A stretch of 64,000 nt of DNA from Chondrilla cf. caribensis (Eukaryota; Porifera; Demospongiae; Chondrillida; Chondrillidae), in NCBI GenBank assembly GCA_964020155.1, contig OZ026549.1:638633-702632 (forward strand), written 5' to 3'. The notes under the pieces were generated by a model that was not told where the DNA came from, did not search any database, and saw only the letters and a list, made by a program, of their open reading frames with translations. Numbering within the stretch: the stretch's first letter is position 1; each line of letters begins with the position of its first letter. Shown here piece by piece: positions 1-13,400 of the stretch. A program made the position numbers and the translations under genes.

Positions 1-1910
1 GAGGAGATGGATCTGTGGAGGATGTACATGTATGTATATGAGATGTTCTAGGCATTTATTCGCTGATTAGTGCACACTGCTTATGTGACCAATTAATTGA
101 CCATTGCATCAACTCACATTGTTCCATTGTAGTAACCTCCCTCACAGCTGGTGACTGACTCCTTCTATCGCCACCTCCACCAAGTCCCCATGCTGTGATC
201 CTGTACTTAGCACCAGGTACCAGTGAGGAGAATGTTCTTGATGATCTCCTATAATTATTCCCATACTCTCCTACTACTGGTACTCCAAGGTCCAGTCTGT
301 GATATCCAATGATAACCCTCTCAATACCACTAGGTATGGTACCAAAGGTCACCTTGATACTGGTACCAGTACTGGTTGTACCAGTTATAGAGACATCAGG
401 GAGGTTACCTATGGAGCATAACTTGATTATTACATCGATTATTTTACTTACAGTATGTTCATTAAAGACTAACACAGGGCCCAACATAAAACAACCCTAG
501 GCCTACGATAGGATTTCAGCATGTTGGACTTTAAATGAGGGTATACACAAACTATAGGCTTGCAATGTTTACTCAGCTAGTGGGGTCTTGCCCACTATCA
601 GCAGAGCTTGTAGGGCATCTGCCCCTACTGCCCCCAATGGCTTCTACACCTACGTATGCTATAGGTATGTGGTGTTTATTCAGATGATGTATTTGTGACC
701 TTATTCCAACATTGTGTGTGTAGTGATTACTAAAGCACATGTTGTCAGTGTAGACAACACCTCGACCCTAACTCTACCCACTACTCACCATTGGATAGGA
801 ACACGTAGTTGTAGATACCAGCACATTCCCCTTCAAAAGTCACAAAATTGTTGAAAACACTATATCTAATCACTAAAGTAGCAGTAGATCCTCTTATGAT
901 CTGATAAGATAACATGAGTGTAGGATACTGGAACCCAGCCTTTCCACTGCTCATTCTACACTCAATCCTCCCATCTCCACTATCATTGTTTGGTGGTTGT
1001 AGTTGTTGTTTGTCAGTGATGACTCTCTCATGGAATATCAGTCTCCCATAACTGTGAACAACTTGCCCACCTAAAGTACACAGTATGAAGTAGACCAGTG
1101 TATCACCATGGGTATGTACACACTGTACTAGTAATATGCATTTGCAAACACTGACCAATAACATTCAGTTGAAACTGTTGACTAGCTTCCTTTCCTCCAG
1201 CAGTGACAGTACAGGTGTATGTCCCTCCATCACTTGTAGAGGTTATGTTGATGGCTATAATATTGTTGTTGATCTTTCTCCCAGCATATCCTGTTAGTTG
1301 ACACGGTTCATTTGGACATGTCCAGTGATAGTTAGTCTGTAGTCCATGTGGTATTCCACTGATTCTACAAACTAGAATAAGAGTTGTTCCTAATGGTAGA
1401 GTAGCTGTAGAGTTGATGGATGAACTGACTGTGTATCCATCAATCACCACATTAAGAGTTGTAGGATCTGTGGAGGGAGAGAAGGTGTATGAAGGGGTGT
1501 ACATTAAGTGTATTATAGCTTGGTGATATGTTTAATACATATTTAATAATTTAATAATTATATTCCTCCTCTCACCCACACAACTGGTCCTCCTCTCCCT
1601 CACAACGAGTCCTATTCTCTCCCTCGCAACCATTCTTCTCTCTCCCTCACAACCACTCCTCCTCTCACCCTCACAACCACTCCTCCTCACCCTCACAACC
1701 ACTCCTCTCTCTCCCTCACAACCAGTCTTCCTCTCACCCTCACAACCATTTATCTTCTCCCACTTACCACTCTCCCACACCTCACAGTCTGCCATTGTCT
1801 GTACACAGTATAATCTACACACACACACACTGTCCCTCACCTGATTTACCCTTAGTAGTGAACACTCCACACACCAGTAGGACACTACAGACTATAGGTA
1901 AACTCCTCAT
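1..1910 (-). CDS. R1: Ig/FN3 receptor, 3' part beyond left edge
   Basis: 5' part of a type I membrane receptor of the tandem family. Exons in transcript order: signal peptide 1841-1910, Ig1 1156-1467, Ig2-like 789-1070, FN3-A 118-408, and the first 12 nt of FN3-B at 1-12. The signal exon begins MRSLPIVCSVLLV and ends at a GTGAGG donor. Ig1 has the first Cys in LVCRISG, a Trp in HWTCPN and the second Cys in SDGGTYTC, the classical Ig core. Ig2 is 282 nt, 7 codons shorter than most paralogues, with a divergent central loop (KAGFQYPTLML). FN3-A ends REVTTMEQ. All introns are phase 1. The stalk, membrane and tail exons would lie to the left, so the tail type is unknown. Confidence 0.82.
1562..1755. 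repeat. 24-bp minisatellite in intron 1 of R1
   Basis: Degenerate tandem copies of a 24-bp unit built around CTCACCCTCACAACCA, between the R1 signal exon and Ig1. The same satellite recurs at the same gene position in R3, R4, R5, R7 and R8. On the transcribed strand each unit has G-triplets and a GGTGAG donor-like hexamer. Confidence 0.75.
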
Positions 1911-1974
1911 CTCACTCTATCACAGTGACTATACTGTTATCAGATGTACTGTCAGTACTAGACTTCCTTTGGTG

Positions 1975-2115
1975 AATCTAGACTCCCATTATGTACTGCT
2001 GGCTGTGGTGAGTAAGGTTATGAATATGACCAGATATGAACTTCTGTGGTTTATGGGTGTCAGGTGATGTGAACTTGTACAGCTTCATGTGCTGTTTACC
2101 AGTAGATGTGTTTGC
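1975..2115 (-). promoter_or_regulatory. Conserved 5' flank of R1 (putative promoter-proximal)
   Basis: Sequence just upstream of the R1 start codon is repeated upstream of R2 (about 8965-9130), R3 (15710-15870), R4 (21225-21375), R7 (43300-43450) and R8 (55230-55390). A recognisable core on the plus strand is ATGACCAGATATGCACT. Its fixed position 60-200 bp before each signal exon suggests promoter or 5' UTR, but it may simply be part of the duplicated unit. No TATA box was confidently identified. Confidence 0.35.
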
Positions 2116-2274
2116 AACAAGTGCAGTTGTAATGATTCCATGTACATCTTCCTTTTTTGAAGATCTCCCTACTATGGTTGAATGTTCTGGGTGTCACTTA
2201 TAGTAACCCTTGGCTAACGGTTCCCCAGGTTAAATGAGAATACCCGATTTCTGATACCTGTTGTCTGTTCTATT

Positions 2275-2364
2275 GGTATCATGTCTATTTGGGGTGTATC
2301 CGATTTGTCTCAAGTCACGAGGGCGAATAGACAAATTGTATACACCTCAAAATAGACATAATAC
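2275..2364. repeat. Foldback palindrome upstream of R1
   Basis: Imperfect inverted repeat of about 90 bp; the arms read GTATCATGTCTATTTGGGGT and its complement. A diverged copy sits upstream of R3 at 16014-16101. It resembles a small foldback or MITE-type element carried along by the duplications. Confidence 0.6.
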
Positions 2365-2652
2365 AAATGGAACCTCATCTCACTCCACCACTACTAGAAT
2401 CAGATGTACTGTCTGTACCAGACTGAGCTCTGTGTAGTTAGTGTGCACTGACCATATAATGAGAAAGGGAGCAATACTTTGATATCGATAATTGCTGTTT
2501 TCCAATAGTGTGGGTTAATGTGCATTGATATGTGTTTATGGCTTCATATGTGCTGTGTGGTGTAATTATGTACAATTGACAACTTCACTTGTTGTGTACT
2601 AGTAGATATGCATGGTTGCATGTACAGTTGCAATGATTATAATAATAATAAT

Positions 2653-3057
2653 CCGTATAACCGGAAATATTGGCAGAAAGAATATTTGGCAATTTGTTGA
2701 ATTTTAGGGTATTTTGGCAGTTTTTATTTTGGCGGATAGCAAGCCCAGGTTATAATTATATTCATAGCCACAGTTACTGTGTTACCCAATATAAAAACTT
2801 CAATGCTTGAAATGACTTTTGAAAATGGAGTTTTCAATCAACAGCTGTATTCCATTCCTTTCTCTTGAAGTACCGATACATTGCCATGATTATTCAAGCC
2901 ACACGGATGCACAATGTCGGATTACGTCACTTTATTGTGACGTAATCCTGATGTTTGGCACGGGTGCTATTATTTTGGCGCATATTATGTTGACGGTAGT
3001 CGATCAAACCGCCAAACCGCCGAAATAAAATGACCGCCAATATTTCCAGTTATACGG
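2653..3057. mobile_element. MITE, mariner-like, family A (copy 1)
   Basis: 405-bp non-autonomous element with terminal inverted repeats beginning CCGTATAACCGGAAATATTG and a matching inverted end at 3057. A second, 292-bp copy is at 52808-53099, where paralogous empty sites show a TA duplication. No transposase is encoded. Confidence 0.7.
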
Positions 3058-3479
3058 TATATAATCCTTTTTTGAAATTCATATCATAATGCATTGTATC
3101 TGATGTTGTATAACTGTTTGATTGTGATGTCATGTACTATTTATGTCCAAGCCACATCTGTGCAACATGATATAAGTGATTACTGTGTAACTACACACTG
3201 TCTCATACTAACAGATGTTATGTGGTAGTAGTATGTATTCTCCTTATTGCATGTATGTTTGAACCATTTCCTATTTACATACGTACCTTATGTATGTATG
3301 TACTTATATGCTTTTACTTGCAAGTCCTCATTCATCACCATCTCTTTGCACTGTTGGCAGTTCTACAACTTTGTTTACTACATTTCATTGGGTGCTAATT
3401 GTGAGGAAGCCATGGATAGGCATACCCACCACAGTATGTATTCCCCTCATTGGAGGTGTTGTGTAAGAGGTTAGTCTTA

Positions 3480-3710
3480 CACAGACCTGGCTTACTTGGG
3501 TCTCAAGCTATTTGAACATGCATGGTGTGTGGTCGTGGTCACTGAGAAGAGGAGAGATTTGCATGATTTGATGAAGTGTGACATAGGGGTTATCACTGGG
3601 TGTAGGGTGGGCCATCCAGCTAGTTGTACATATGTAATATTTGGCAGTTGACTAGGGCATGCAAGTGTGTACGTATGCATGCACCATATGGTCAATGGTA
3701 TGTATTTAGG
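3480..3710. repeat. Conserved block 3' of R2
   Basis: Block of about 230 bp, nearly identical at 9725-9955 (3' of R3) and 16645-16865 (3' of R4). It lies downstream of each stop codon beyond the (CA)n array, so it could be distal 3' UTR or part of the duplicated unit. A minus-strand frame of 67-88 codons is shared by all three, but it shows no domain and probably reflects recent duplication. Confidence 0.6.
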
Positions 3711-3860
3711 TATAATCGGAATAAAATATGATTTTAATTGTTGTTGAATGCTGTTCAATTGATGATGATGATGTTGCTAAAGTGTTGAAGTGAATATTTT
3801 GATACGAATACAGATGAGTACAATTAGAAAAACAGAAAATAATTCCATTGTAGCACATGT

Positions 3861-4010
<150 letters not shown>

Positions 4011-4076
4011 CTGTTGTTTGCAATAGTTAAGGACTACTATAATGTAGCAAGGTTTCTCCGTGCTCGATAGTGGCTC

Positions 4077-7000
4077 CTAAACAGAATCCATTTCTTGATC
4101 TTCATCAACTTCCTTCATTCTTTTCTTCTTGGACATGTCAGGTACAGCATAGACAACACCTCCAATGAGTTTAGTCTCTTTGATCTTCGTTTCCTTTTTG
4201 ATATTAACTGTGGTGTTGGAGTGAACAAGTTCTACGTCCTTATATCCCGCCGATATCTGTCCTAGTCCTGTAATCTTCACTCCTGGTTGTGTCACTATGT
4301 CATCATCATATTCTTGAGTCTCCTGATCAAATAGTTCCATTGTTGGTTTGTTGACGTCGTCATACAAATGTCCTACTTTGTCTTCCACTATACCCTCATC
4401 TTCATCCCCATCCCCATCCCCATCCCCAGGTGGTTCTCTAACAGTACTGTAATACACAGTGACAGGTTTGGTGTCTTCCAGTGTATTGTAGTGGTCCACA
4501 ACGTCATTGTAAACATGTACTGTATGTGATTTGTTCTTAGCTCTCTTCTTGTGTTTGATCAAAATCACCACAACGATTATCAACAGAATGGTCAGGATGA
4601 GTACAATGATTGCAGCTACCACTACACCTGCTATTGTTGGTAGTAGAAGATCTGTAGGTCCTGCCAATGAGAGTGTAACAATTAGTGGTTAAGACATGGG
4701 CACGAGGGCATTATGACATATAAATACCGAGTCCCGAGGGCGAGTGTATCTTATATGTCATAATGCCCGAGTGTCCATGTCTTAACCATTATAGCATCCA
4801 TTGCTAACGCTTTATACTGTTGCTAGCGCTTTATACAATATAAAATTGCTGTATAATAGTACTGTTTCTATGGTAACGGATGCTATTACTTCATAAAATA
4901 TTATAATATATCTATAGTGTATCTGAAGGATCAGTATACACACGGTAAACAGATTATTTTTTGTTTGTAAAATGTTCTGTTACAGTAGTATTTAAACCGA
5001 CCTTCTGTATGGAGCATGGCCCTATTGCAAGACTGTACTAAGTCAGTGTGAGGTGTGTGTGTATCTCACATGTATGATAGAGATGACAAATCTATGTAGT
5101 TTGTGGTACATGCATGAAAGATAGGTTTGTATGTGGTATTGTACAGATGTGGGCCTCATCGATAAGGCTCCGTTAAGGGGTGAGGGGGGGCCCTCCTGCC
5201 TGGCCCTGAATCTTTTTATCCATTATTTTATTGATCTATGATATTGTTGAATGTAATATACCCTGCTCTTTTAAAGATTTGACAGTAATTTGATTATTCT
5301 TCTAAATGAATCTCTATAGGAACGTGTAGACCATACTTACAGTTGGTTTTGTAGGGACCTGAATGTTAACAGGTCCAATCAATATAGCTTTTGACCTCGA
5401 TTATTGAAACTAGTTTATTTATACCCTTGATTAATCGAGCAACCACAAAATTCCACCAATCATTTCATTTCAATACTAAGCATGTTATGTAAGAATGGCT
5501 TCCCAAATTGAGTGTCTAAAACAAATTGTGAACAAGTAATAATAAGCAAGTAATTTCATTCAAAGGCTGGCTTATATATATCTCAGGCTCATAGTGTATC
5601 TTGTTAAAATGAAGATGGAATTCTTTGTTTTATATATGACTTTAGTTATCCATACATGTTGCCTTTTAGAACACGTTAACATATATAATATGAAAAAATA
5701 TCATGTTTGCAGGTATTCAAATAACTGAGGTTGCACTTTGCATAATTTTACACTGTATGTTGTAAAAGACAATTGGGCTACAGTGCTGAGTAGGCATTGT
5801 GCAGTATCTTGGCTTGTGGTAATTCTTGTAGATTGTGCATTTGATGTAGATATACATGTGTTACTGTGTGTTGGTGTGGTACATACCTTCATTTGGTGTG
5901 CTGGTTGGAGGGGACGGTGTAGGTGTTCCTGTTGACTCTAATCGATGAAGGTGATATATGAATTAGACTATCACTCTCAATACCTCCAACTCTAACTCAC
6001 TTGTACACTCCACTGTTGAGTTGTGTACATAACTTGTTATAGGTTGACTTCCTCCCCCACCTCCAGCTGAATTGACAGCTACCACTGTGATGTTGTTGTA
6101 GGTCTGTCCTCTCTCTAGTCCTGTTAAGTTGTAGTAGTTGATGTTGTTTGCAGTGTTGATCTCTTGTTGTGTTCCATCTTGTGTAGTGTATTTGATGATG
6201 TAATGTCGTATGTCTCCATTAGGTTCTCTAGGTGGTATCCAGTTTAGTTCAATCCCATCATTACACACTCTAGTTCTAATAAGGTGTCTTGGAGGAGATG
6301 GAGCTGTGTAGGATGTACATGTATGAGATGTTGTAGGCATTTATCCACTGATTGGTGATGTGTGCACACTGCTTATGTGCCCAATCAACTGACCATTGCA
6401 TCAACTCACTTTGTTCCAATGTAGTAACCTCCCTCACAGCTGGTGACTCACTCCTTCTTCTATCACCACCTCCACCAAGTCCCCATGCTGTAATCCTATA
6501 CTTAGCACCAGGTACTAGTGAGGAGAACGTTGATCTCTCAGGATTATTCCCATACTCTCCTACTACTGGTACTCCAAGGTCCAGTCTGTGATATCCAATG
6601 ATAACCCTCTCAATACCACTAGATATGGTACCAATGTTCACAGTGATACTGGTATCAGTACTGGTTGTATGAGTTATAGAGGCATCAGGGAGGTCACCTA
6701 TGGAGCATATTAATATTAGGTATTGTTATGTAATAGCATTCAATTTGGTTGATGTATCAGATGAGGAAGATGATGTTTTCCTCAATATTGACTGTTTAAA
6801 TAACTGCTACAGTTGCTGTATGACTGCACACTGAATACTACGTCTGATGCATGAAGCAAGTGCAGCTATTGACTAATCAGTTGGCATTGCATTCATAGGT
6901 ACACAGGAGTGGGGAGTTGTTACCGTAGTGTCTAAATTTTTCGTGGGACGTAATTTTCACGAATTGCTCGATTTCGGACTGTTCGTGTTTTTATTTTTGC

Positions 7001-8909
7001 AAATGCCAACGTGCTTATTGGTTTTCGTTTAGCACTTCGAGGGGGCTTATGTGTTATGAATGGTGACAGAACGCAAGGTACTATAGCTACTCTTCAAGGA
7101 GAACTGAAGTTGCCCTACATATATTTGCTGCAAGGAGAAGCTAATTCCATTGAAAAGGCACATAGCAGACTTTTGACCCTAGCCAGTGGTGAAAAATTCT
7201 ATGACATCTTCACCTGTTGAAGATGAACCAGCTTCGATGGTCAACCCTTTAGTAGCAACTCTAGATGAAACTGAATCCAAGGAGAGGCAGATCCCAGCAT
7301 CGGAGTGGACAAAGACTCATGATATTGTCCTCATGATGGACAAGGGACAACTAATTTTGTTCAGTTCATACGGTGCCCATACTACCAACGTATGAACTGA
7401 CGCCATTTTATTCCCAACCAACGATAATTTTTGCGAATCCAAGCTTCCTCGTGAAATTTGCGAAAATTACATCCCATGAAAATTTCAGACACTACAGTGT
7501 TAAGAACCTCTCCAATACTACTGCTCCAAATAGTCTGATAAACATGATATCCCCAAATACAGGTTTCATACTCAAACATGGGCATCTTCAAAAGCAAGCA
7601 ATTATTGAGGGGGAAGTTTGACTTGTTATATCATGGAACGCCGTGAATGAACAGGCCACATGACAATGATGCATGTAACACATGTTCATTTATAACACTG
7701 AATATTGTACTTCCGTTCAGTTAAGACTAGCACAGGGTCAGTTCAGAAATAAAGCCAACAAGCTTGTGACGGAATCCACCCCACATTTTCACACCTATGT
7801 TATAGGTATGTGGGGTTTATTCAGATAATGTACGTATTTGTGGCCTTCTTTTGTGGGTGGTGATCACTACAACATGTGTTGTCAGTCGAGACAACACCTC
7901 GACCCTGAATCCACACACTACTCACCATTGGATAGGAATAGGTAGTGGAAGATACCAGCACAATTCCCTTCAAAATTCAAAAAATTGTTGAAAATTCTAT
8001 CTCTTATGACTAAAGTAGCAATAGATCCAATTTTGATCTGATGAACATCTTCACTAGTGTCACCTGCTATAGGGCGTCCATGATATGAGAACATAGCCCC
8101 TCCACTGCTATTTGTACACTCTATCCTCCCATCTCCACGATCATTGTTTGGTTGTTGTAGTTGTTGTTTGTCAGTGATGACTCTCTCATTGAGTATCAGT
8201 CTCCCATAACTATGAACAACTTGACCACCTAAAGTACACAGTATGAAGTAGACCAGTGTATCACCATGGGTATGTACACAATGTACTAGTATTATGCACT
8301 TGCTAACACTGACCAGTAACATTCAGTATAAATTGTTGACTAGCTTCCCTTCCTTGAGCAGTGACAGTACATGTGTATGTCCCTCCATCACTTGTAGAGG
8401 TTATGTTGATGGCTATAATATTGTTGTTGATCTTTCTCCCATCATATCCTGTTTGTTGACACGGTTCATTTGGACATGTCCAGTGATAGTTCGTCTGTAG
8501 TCCATGTGGTATTCCACTGATTCTACAAACTAGAATAAGAGTTGTTCTTAGTGGTAGAGTAACTGGAGAGTTGATGGTTGAATTGACTGTGTATCCATCA
8601 ATCGCCACATTAGGAGTATTAGGAGCTGTGGAGAGAGAGAAAGTCCACATACTGAGGGGTGTACATTTCTGAAGAATGTTAGAGGACCTGGTATAGTTTG
8701 TGATATAGTTGATTATATTCCTCCTCTCAACCTCACAACCACTCCTCTCCTCACACTTACCACTCTCCCACACCACACAGTCTACCATTGTCTATCCACA
8801 GTATAATCCTCACACACACACATAACATCTGTTCCTCACCTGATTCTTCATTAGTGATGAACACTCCACACACCAGTAGGACACTACAGACTATAGGTAA
8901 ACTCCTCAT
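4077..8909 (-). CDS. R2: single-unit Ig/FN3 receptor with ITIM-like tail
   Basis: Predicted 636-residue type I membrane protein. Exons: signal 8840-8909, Ig1 8314-8625, Ig2-like 7926-8228, FN3-A 6410-6697, FN3-B 6001-6303, stalk 5887-5937, membrane plus tail 4077-4660. All junctions are phase 1 and the joined frame is open. Rough residues: signal 1-23, Ig1 24-127, Ig2 128-228, FN3-A 229-324, FN3-B 325-425, stalk 426-442 (shortest intact one, 17 codons), then a helix rich in Ile/Val/Leu followed by IKHKKR, a stop-transfer signal. The tail has tyrosines in VYNDV, VYYSTV (an ITIM match), HLYDDV, EYDDDIV, GYKDVELV and VVYAVPDM. One copy of the 21-residue tail repeat is present. An adhesion or immune-type receptor role is inferred; the ligand is unknown. 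Confidence 0.86.
4685..4888. mobile_element. Compound foldback element in R2 intron
   Basis: Two abutting inverted-repeat parts. At 4685-4790 the arms read GGTTAAGACATGG and GGCATTATGACATATAA. At 4791-4888 the ends read ATAGCATCC. It lies just upstream of the R2 membrane exon. The whole composite recurs in opposite orientation at 24155-24374, and its first part again at 35829-35923. Confidence 0.65.
4889..5886. other. R2 intron before the membrane exon
   Basis: About 1 kb with no coding exon that fits the family pattern. A related intron occurs in R3 (about 11100-12100) and R4 (about 17940-18180). A piece near 5030-5115 appears inverted in R4 at about 18085-18165, showing a local inversion between paralogues. 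Confidence 0.5.
6923..7497. mobile_element. DNA element with terminal inverted repeats, in R2
   Basis: 575-bp insertion between the R2 FN3-A and Ig2 exons. Left end CCGTAGTGTCTAAATTTTTC and right-end complement CTGTAGTGTCTGAAATTTTC form imperfect terminal repeats of about 40 bp. R1, R3 and R4 lack it at this position. It holds open plus-strand stretches (7011-7220 and 7186-7395) in two overlapping frames with no recognised domain. It is probably a non-autonomous element carrying unrelated sequence. Confidence 0.6.
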
Positions 8910-10451
<1,542 letters not shown>

Positions 10452-13400
10452 TCATTCCATTCTTCCTTTCTTTTTGGACATGTCAGGTACAGCATAGACA
10501 ACATCCCCAATAATTTTAGTCTCTTTGATCTTTGTTTTCTGTTTTAAATTGGCTGTGGTGTTAGGATAAACAAGTTCTACGTCCTCATATCCCGCCGATA
10601 TCGGTCCTATCCCTGTAATCTTCACTCCTGGTTGTGTCACTATGTCATCATATCCTGCCGATATCGGTCCTAGCCCTGTACTCTTCACTCCTGGTTGTGT
10701 CACTATGTCATCATATTCTTGAGTCTCCTGATCAAATTGGAGTTCCATTCTTGGTTTGTTGACGTCGTCGTACAAATGTCCTACTTTGTCTTCCACTATG
10801 CCCTCATCGCTGTCGTCATCTTCGTCTTCATCTCTGGGTGGTTCTCTAACAGCACTGTAGTACACAGTTTCAGGTTTGCTGTCTTCCACTGTATCGTAGT
10901 GGTCCACAACGTCATTGTAAACCTGTACTGTATGTGATTTGTTCTTAGCTCTCTTCTTCTTGTGTTTGATCAAAATCACCACAACGATTATCACCAGGAT
11001 CATCAGGATGAGTACAATGATTGCAGCTACCACTACACCTGCTATTGCTGGTAGTAGAGAATCTGTAGGTCCTGCCAATAAGAGTGTAAAAGTATTTCAT
11101 ATATTATAATGTACATATCTATGGTGTATCTGTAGTATCCAATATACACATAGTTAGTATACTCTATGTTTGTTAAAGGTTTGTAGTACTTTAAACCTAC
11201 CTTCTGTATGGAGCATGGCCTTATTGCTGGACTGTACCAAGTCCATGTGAGTTATGTGTATCTTACATGTATGATAGGGATTAGAGATCTAATGTTGTTT
11301 ATGGTATGTACATGCTTGCATGTGTGTTAGGTCTGTACGTGGTATTGTACAGATGTGAACGATAAGGGCAATCAGGGCTTCATTAAGGGGTGGGGGAGAG
11401 GCCTCACCCCTGGCCCTAAATCTGCTCTGCTAAATTTATTGATATATGATATTATTTAATGTAATGTCACCTGACCCTTTTTAGAATTTAAATTTGATTA
11501 TTCTTCCAAATGAAGCTTTGGGCATGCATACCATATGCAGGCTATACTGACAGTTGGTTTTGTAGGAACCTGAATGTTAACAGGTCCTATCAATATAGCT
11601 TTTGATATTATAGAAATAGCACAACCTCCATTATCAGAACTAGTTTGTCCAAATCCTTGATTAACCGAATGACTGGAAGTTTGCAACATCTCTTTTAATA
11701 ATGTGATGTGAAAATGGCTTCCTATAGCTACCTAGTAGAAAATCAAGGGTCAAATAGGTTGTGAGCAAGTATAAGCAAATACCTTTTTCATTCAAAGGCT
11801 TGCTTATATTTTAAGGCTCATAGTGTATCTTGTGGTCATAAATAAGTTAACATGAAGACGATATTCTTTGTTTTACATACGTATGATTTTAGTTATCCAA
11901 CACTTTCACTTATCAGAACGCCTATTGAAAAACTGATGTCCCAGGTATTCAGATAACTGTGGTTCCATTGTGCATAATTTTACACTGTATGTTTGATAAC
12001 ACAATTGTACCATTGCAATACTACAGTACGCACTGTGCAGTACCTTGGCTTGTGGTAATACCTGTAGATTGTGCATTTGACGTAGATATATGTGTGTTAC
12101 TGTGTGTTGGTGTGGTACATACCTTCAGTTGGTGTGCTGGTCGTAGGAGATGGTGTGCTGGTCATTGTAGCTGGTGTGCTGGTTGCAGAGTATAGTGTGC
12201 TGGTTGCAGGGGATGATATGCTGGTTGCTGGGTGTTGTGTGCTGGTTGTTGGGTGTGGTGTGCTGGTTGTAGGGGATGGTGTGCTGGTTGTAGGAAATGG
12301 AGTGCTGGATGCGAAGGATGGTGTAGGTGTTCCTGTTGACTCTAATTGGTGAAGGTATTATATGAATTAGTATAGACATCACTCTCAATACCTCCAACTC
12401 TAACTCACTTGTACTCTCCACTGTTGGGTTGTGTACATAACTTGTTATAGGTTTACTTCCTCCCCCACTTCCAGCTGAGTTGACAGGTTCCACTGTGATG
12501 TTGTTGTAGGTCTGTCCTCTCTCTAGTCCTGTTAAGTTATAGTAGTTGATGTTGTTTGTAGTGTTGATCTCTTGTTGTGTTCCATTAGTGTATTTGATGA
12601 TGTAATGTCGTATGCCTCCATTAGTTTCTCTAGGTGGTATCCAGTTTAGTTCAATCCCATCATCAAACACTCTAGTTATAGTGAGGTGTCTTGGAGGAGA
12701 TGGATCTGTGTAGGATGTACATGTATGAGATGTTGTAGGCATTTATCCACTGATTAGTGATGTGTGCACACTGCTTATGTGCCCAATTAATTGACCATTG
12801 CATAAACTCACTTTGTTCTATTGTAGTAACCTCCCTCACAGCTGGTGACTGACTCCTTCTTCTATCTTTATCCCCACCAAGTCCCCATGCTGTGATCCTG
12901 TACTTAGCACCAGGTACTAGTGAGGAGAATGTTCTTGATGATCCTTCACGATTATTCACATACTCTCCTACTACTGGTACTCCAAGGTCCAGTCTGTGAT
13001 ATCCAATGATAACCCTATCAATACCACTAGTTATGTTACCAATGTTCACCTTGATACTGGTATAAGTACTGGTTGTACCAGTTATAGAGACATCAGGGAG
13101 GGTACCTATGGAGCGTGTAAACATTAGACACTGTTATGTACGTAGTAGCATTAGTTTGACATTTCAGAATCTGATGTAAAGAATGATGTTTTCCTCAATA
13201 TTGACTGTTGCTGTATGACTGTAAACTGAACACTATGTATGAAGCATGAAGCAAGTGTTGTTATTGACTATACCCAGTTGGTACTGTACATGAGTACATA
13301 GGTGTGGGATATTGTTTTACATTGCGGGGGTAAAGGTTTACTAGTTATATCAGGGAGCAGAGTGGGTGAACAGGCCACATGGCAATGATGTAACACACGT

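Noticed and set aside
3492..3758. Minus-strand frame shared at 9743-9946 and 16660-16863 (67-88 codons)
   Set aside because: Conserved only because the flanking block is recently duplicated; no domain, start context or splice support.
5000..5030. Possible 19-nt micro-exon (CATGCTCCATACAGAAG before a GTAGG-type donor) conserved at about 11205 and 18055
   Set aside because: Would break phase 1, the donor is degraded in R2, and the acceptor is weak.
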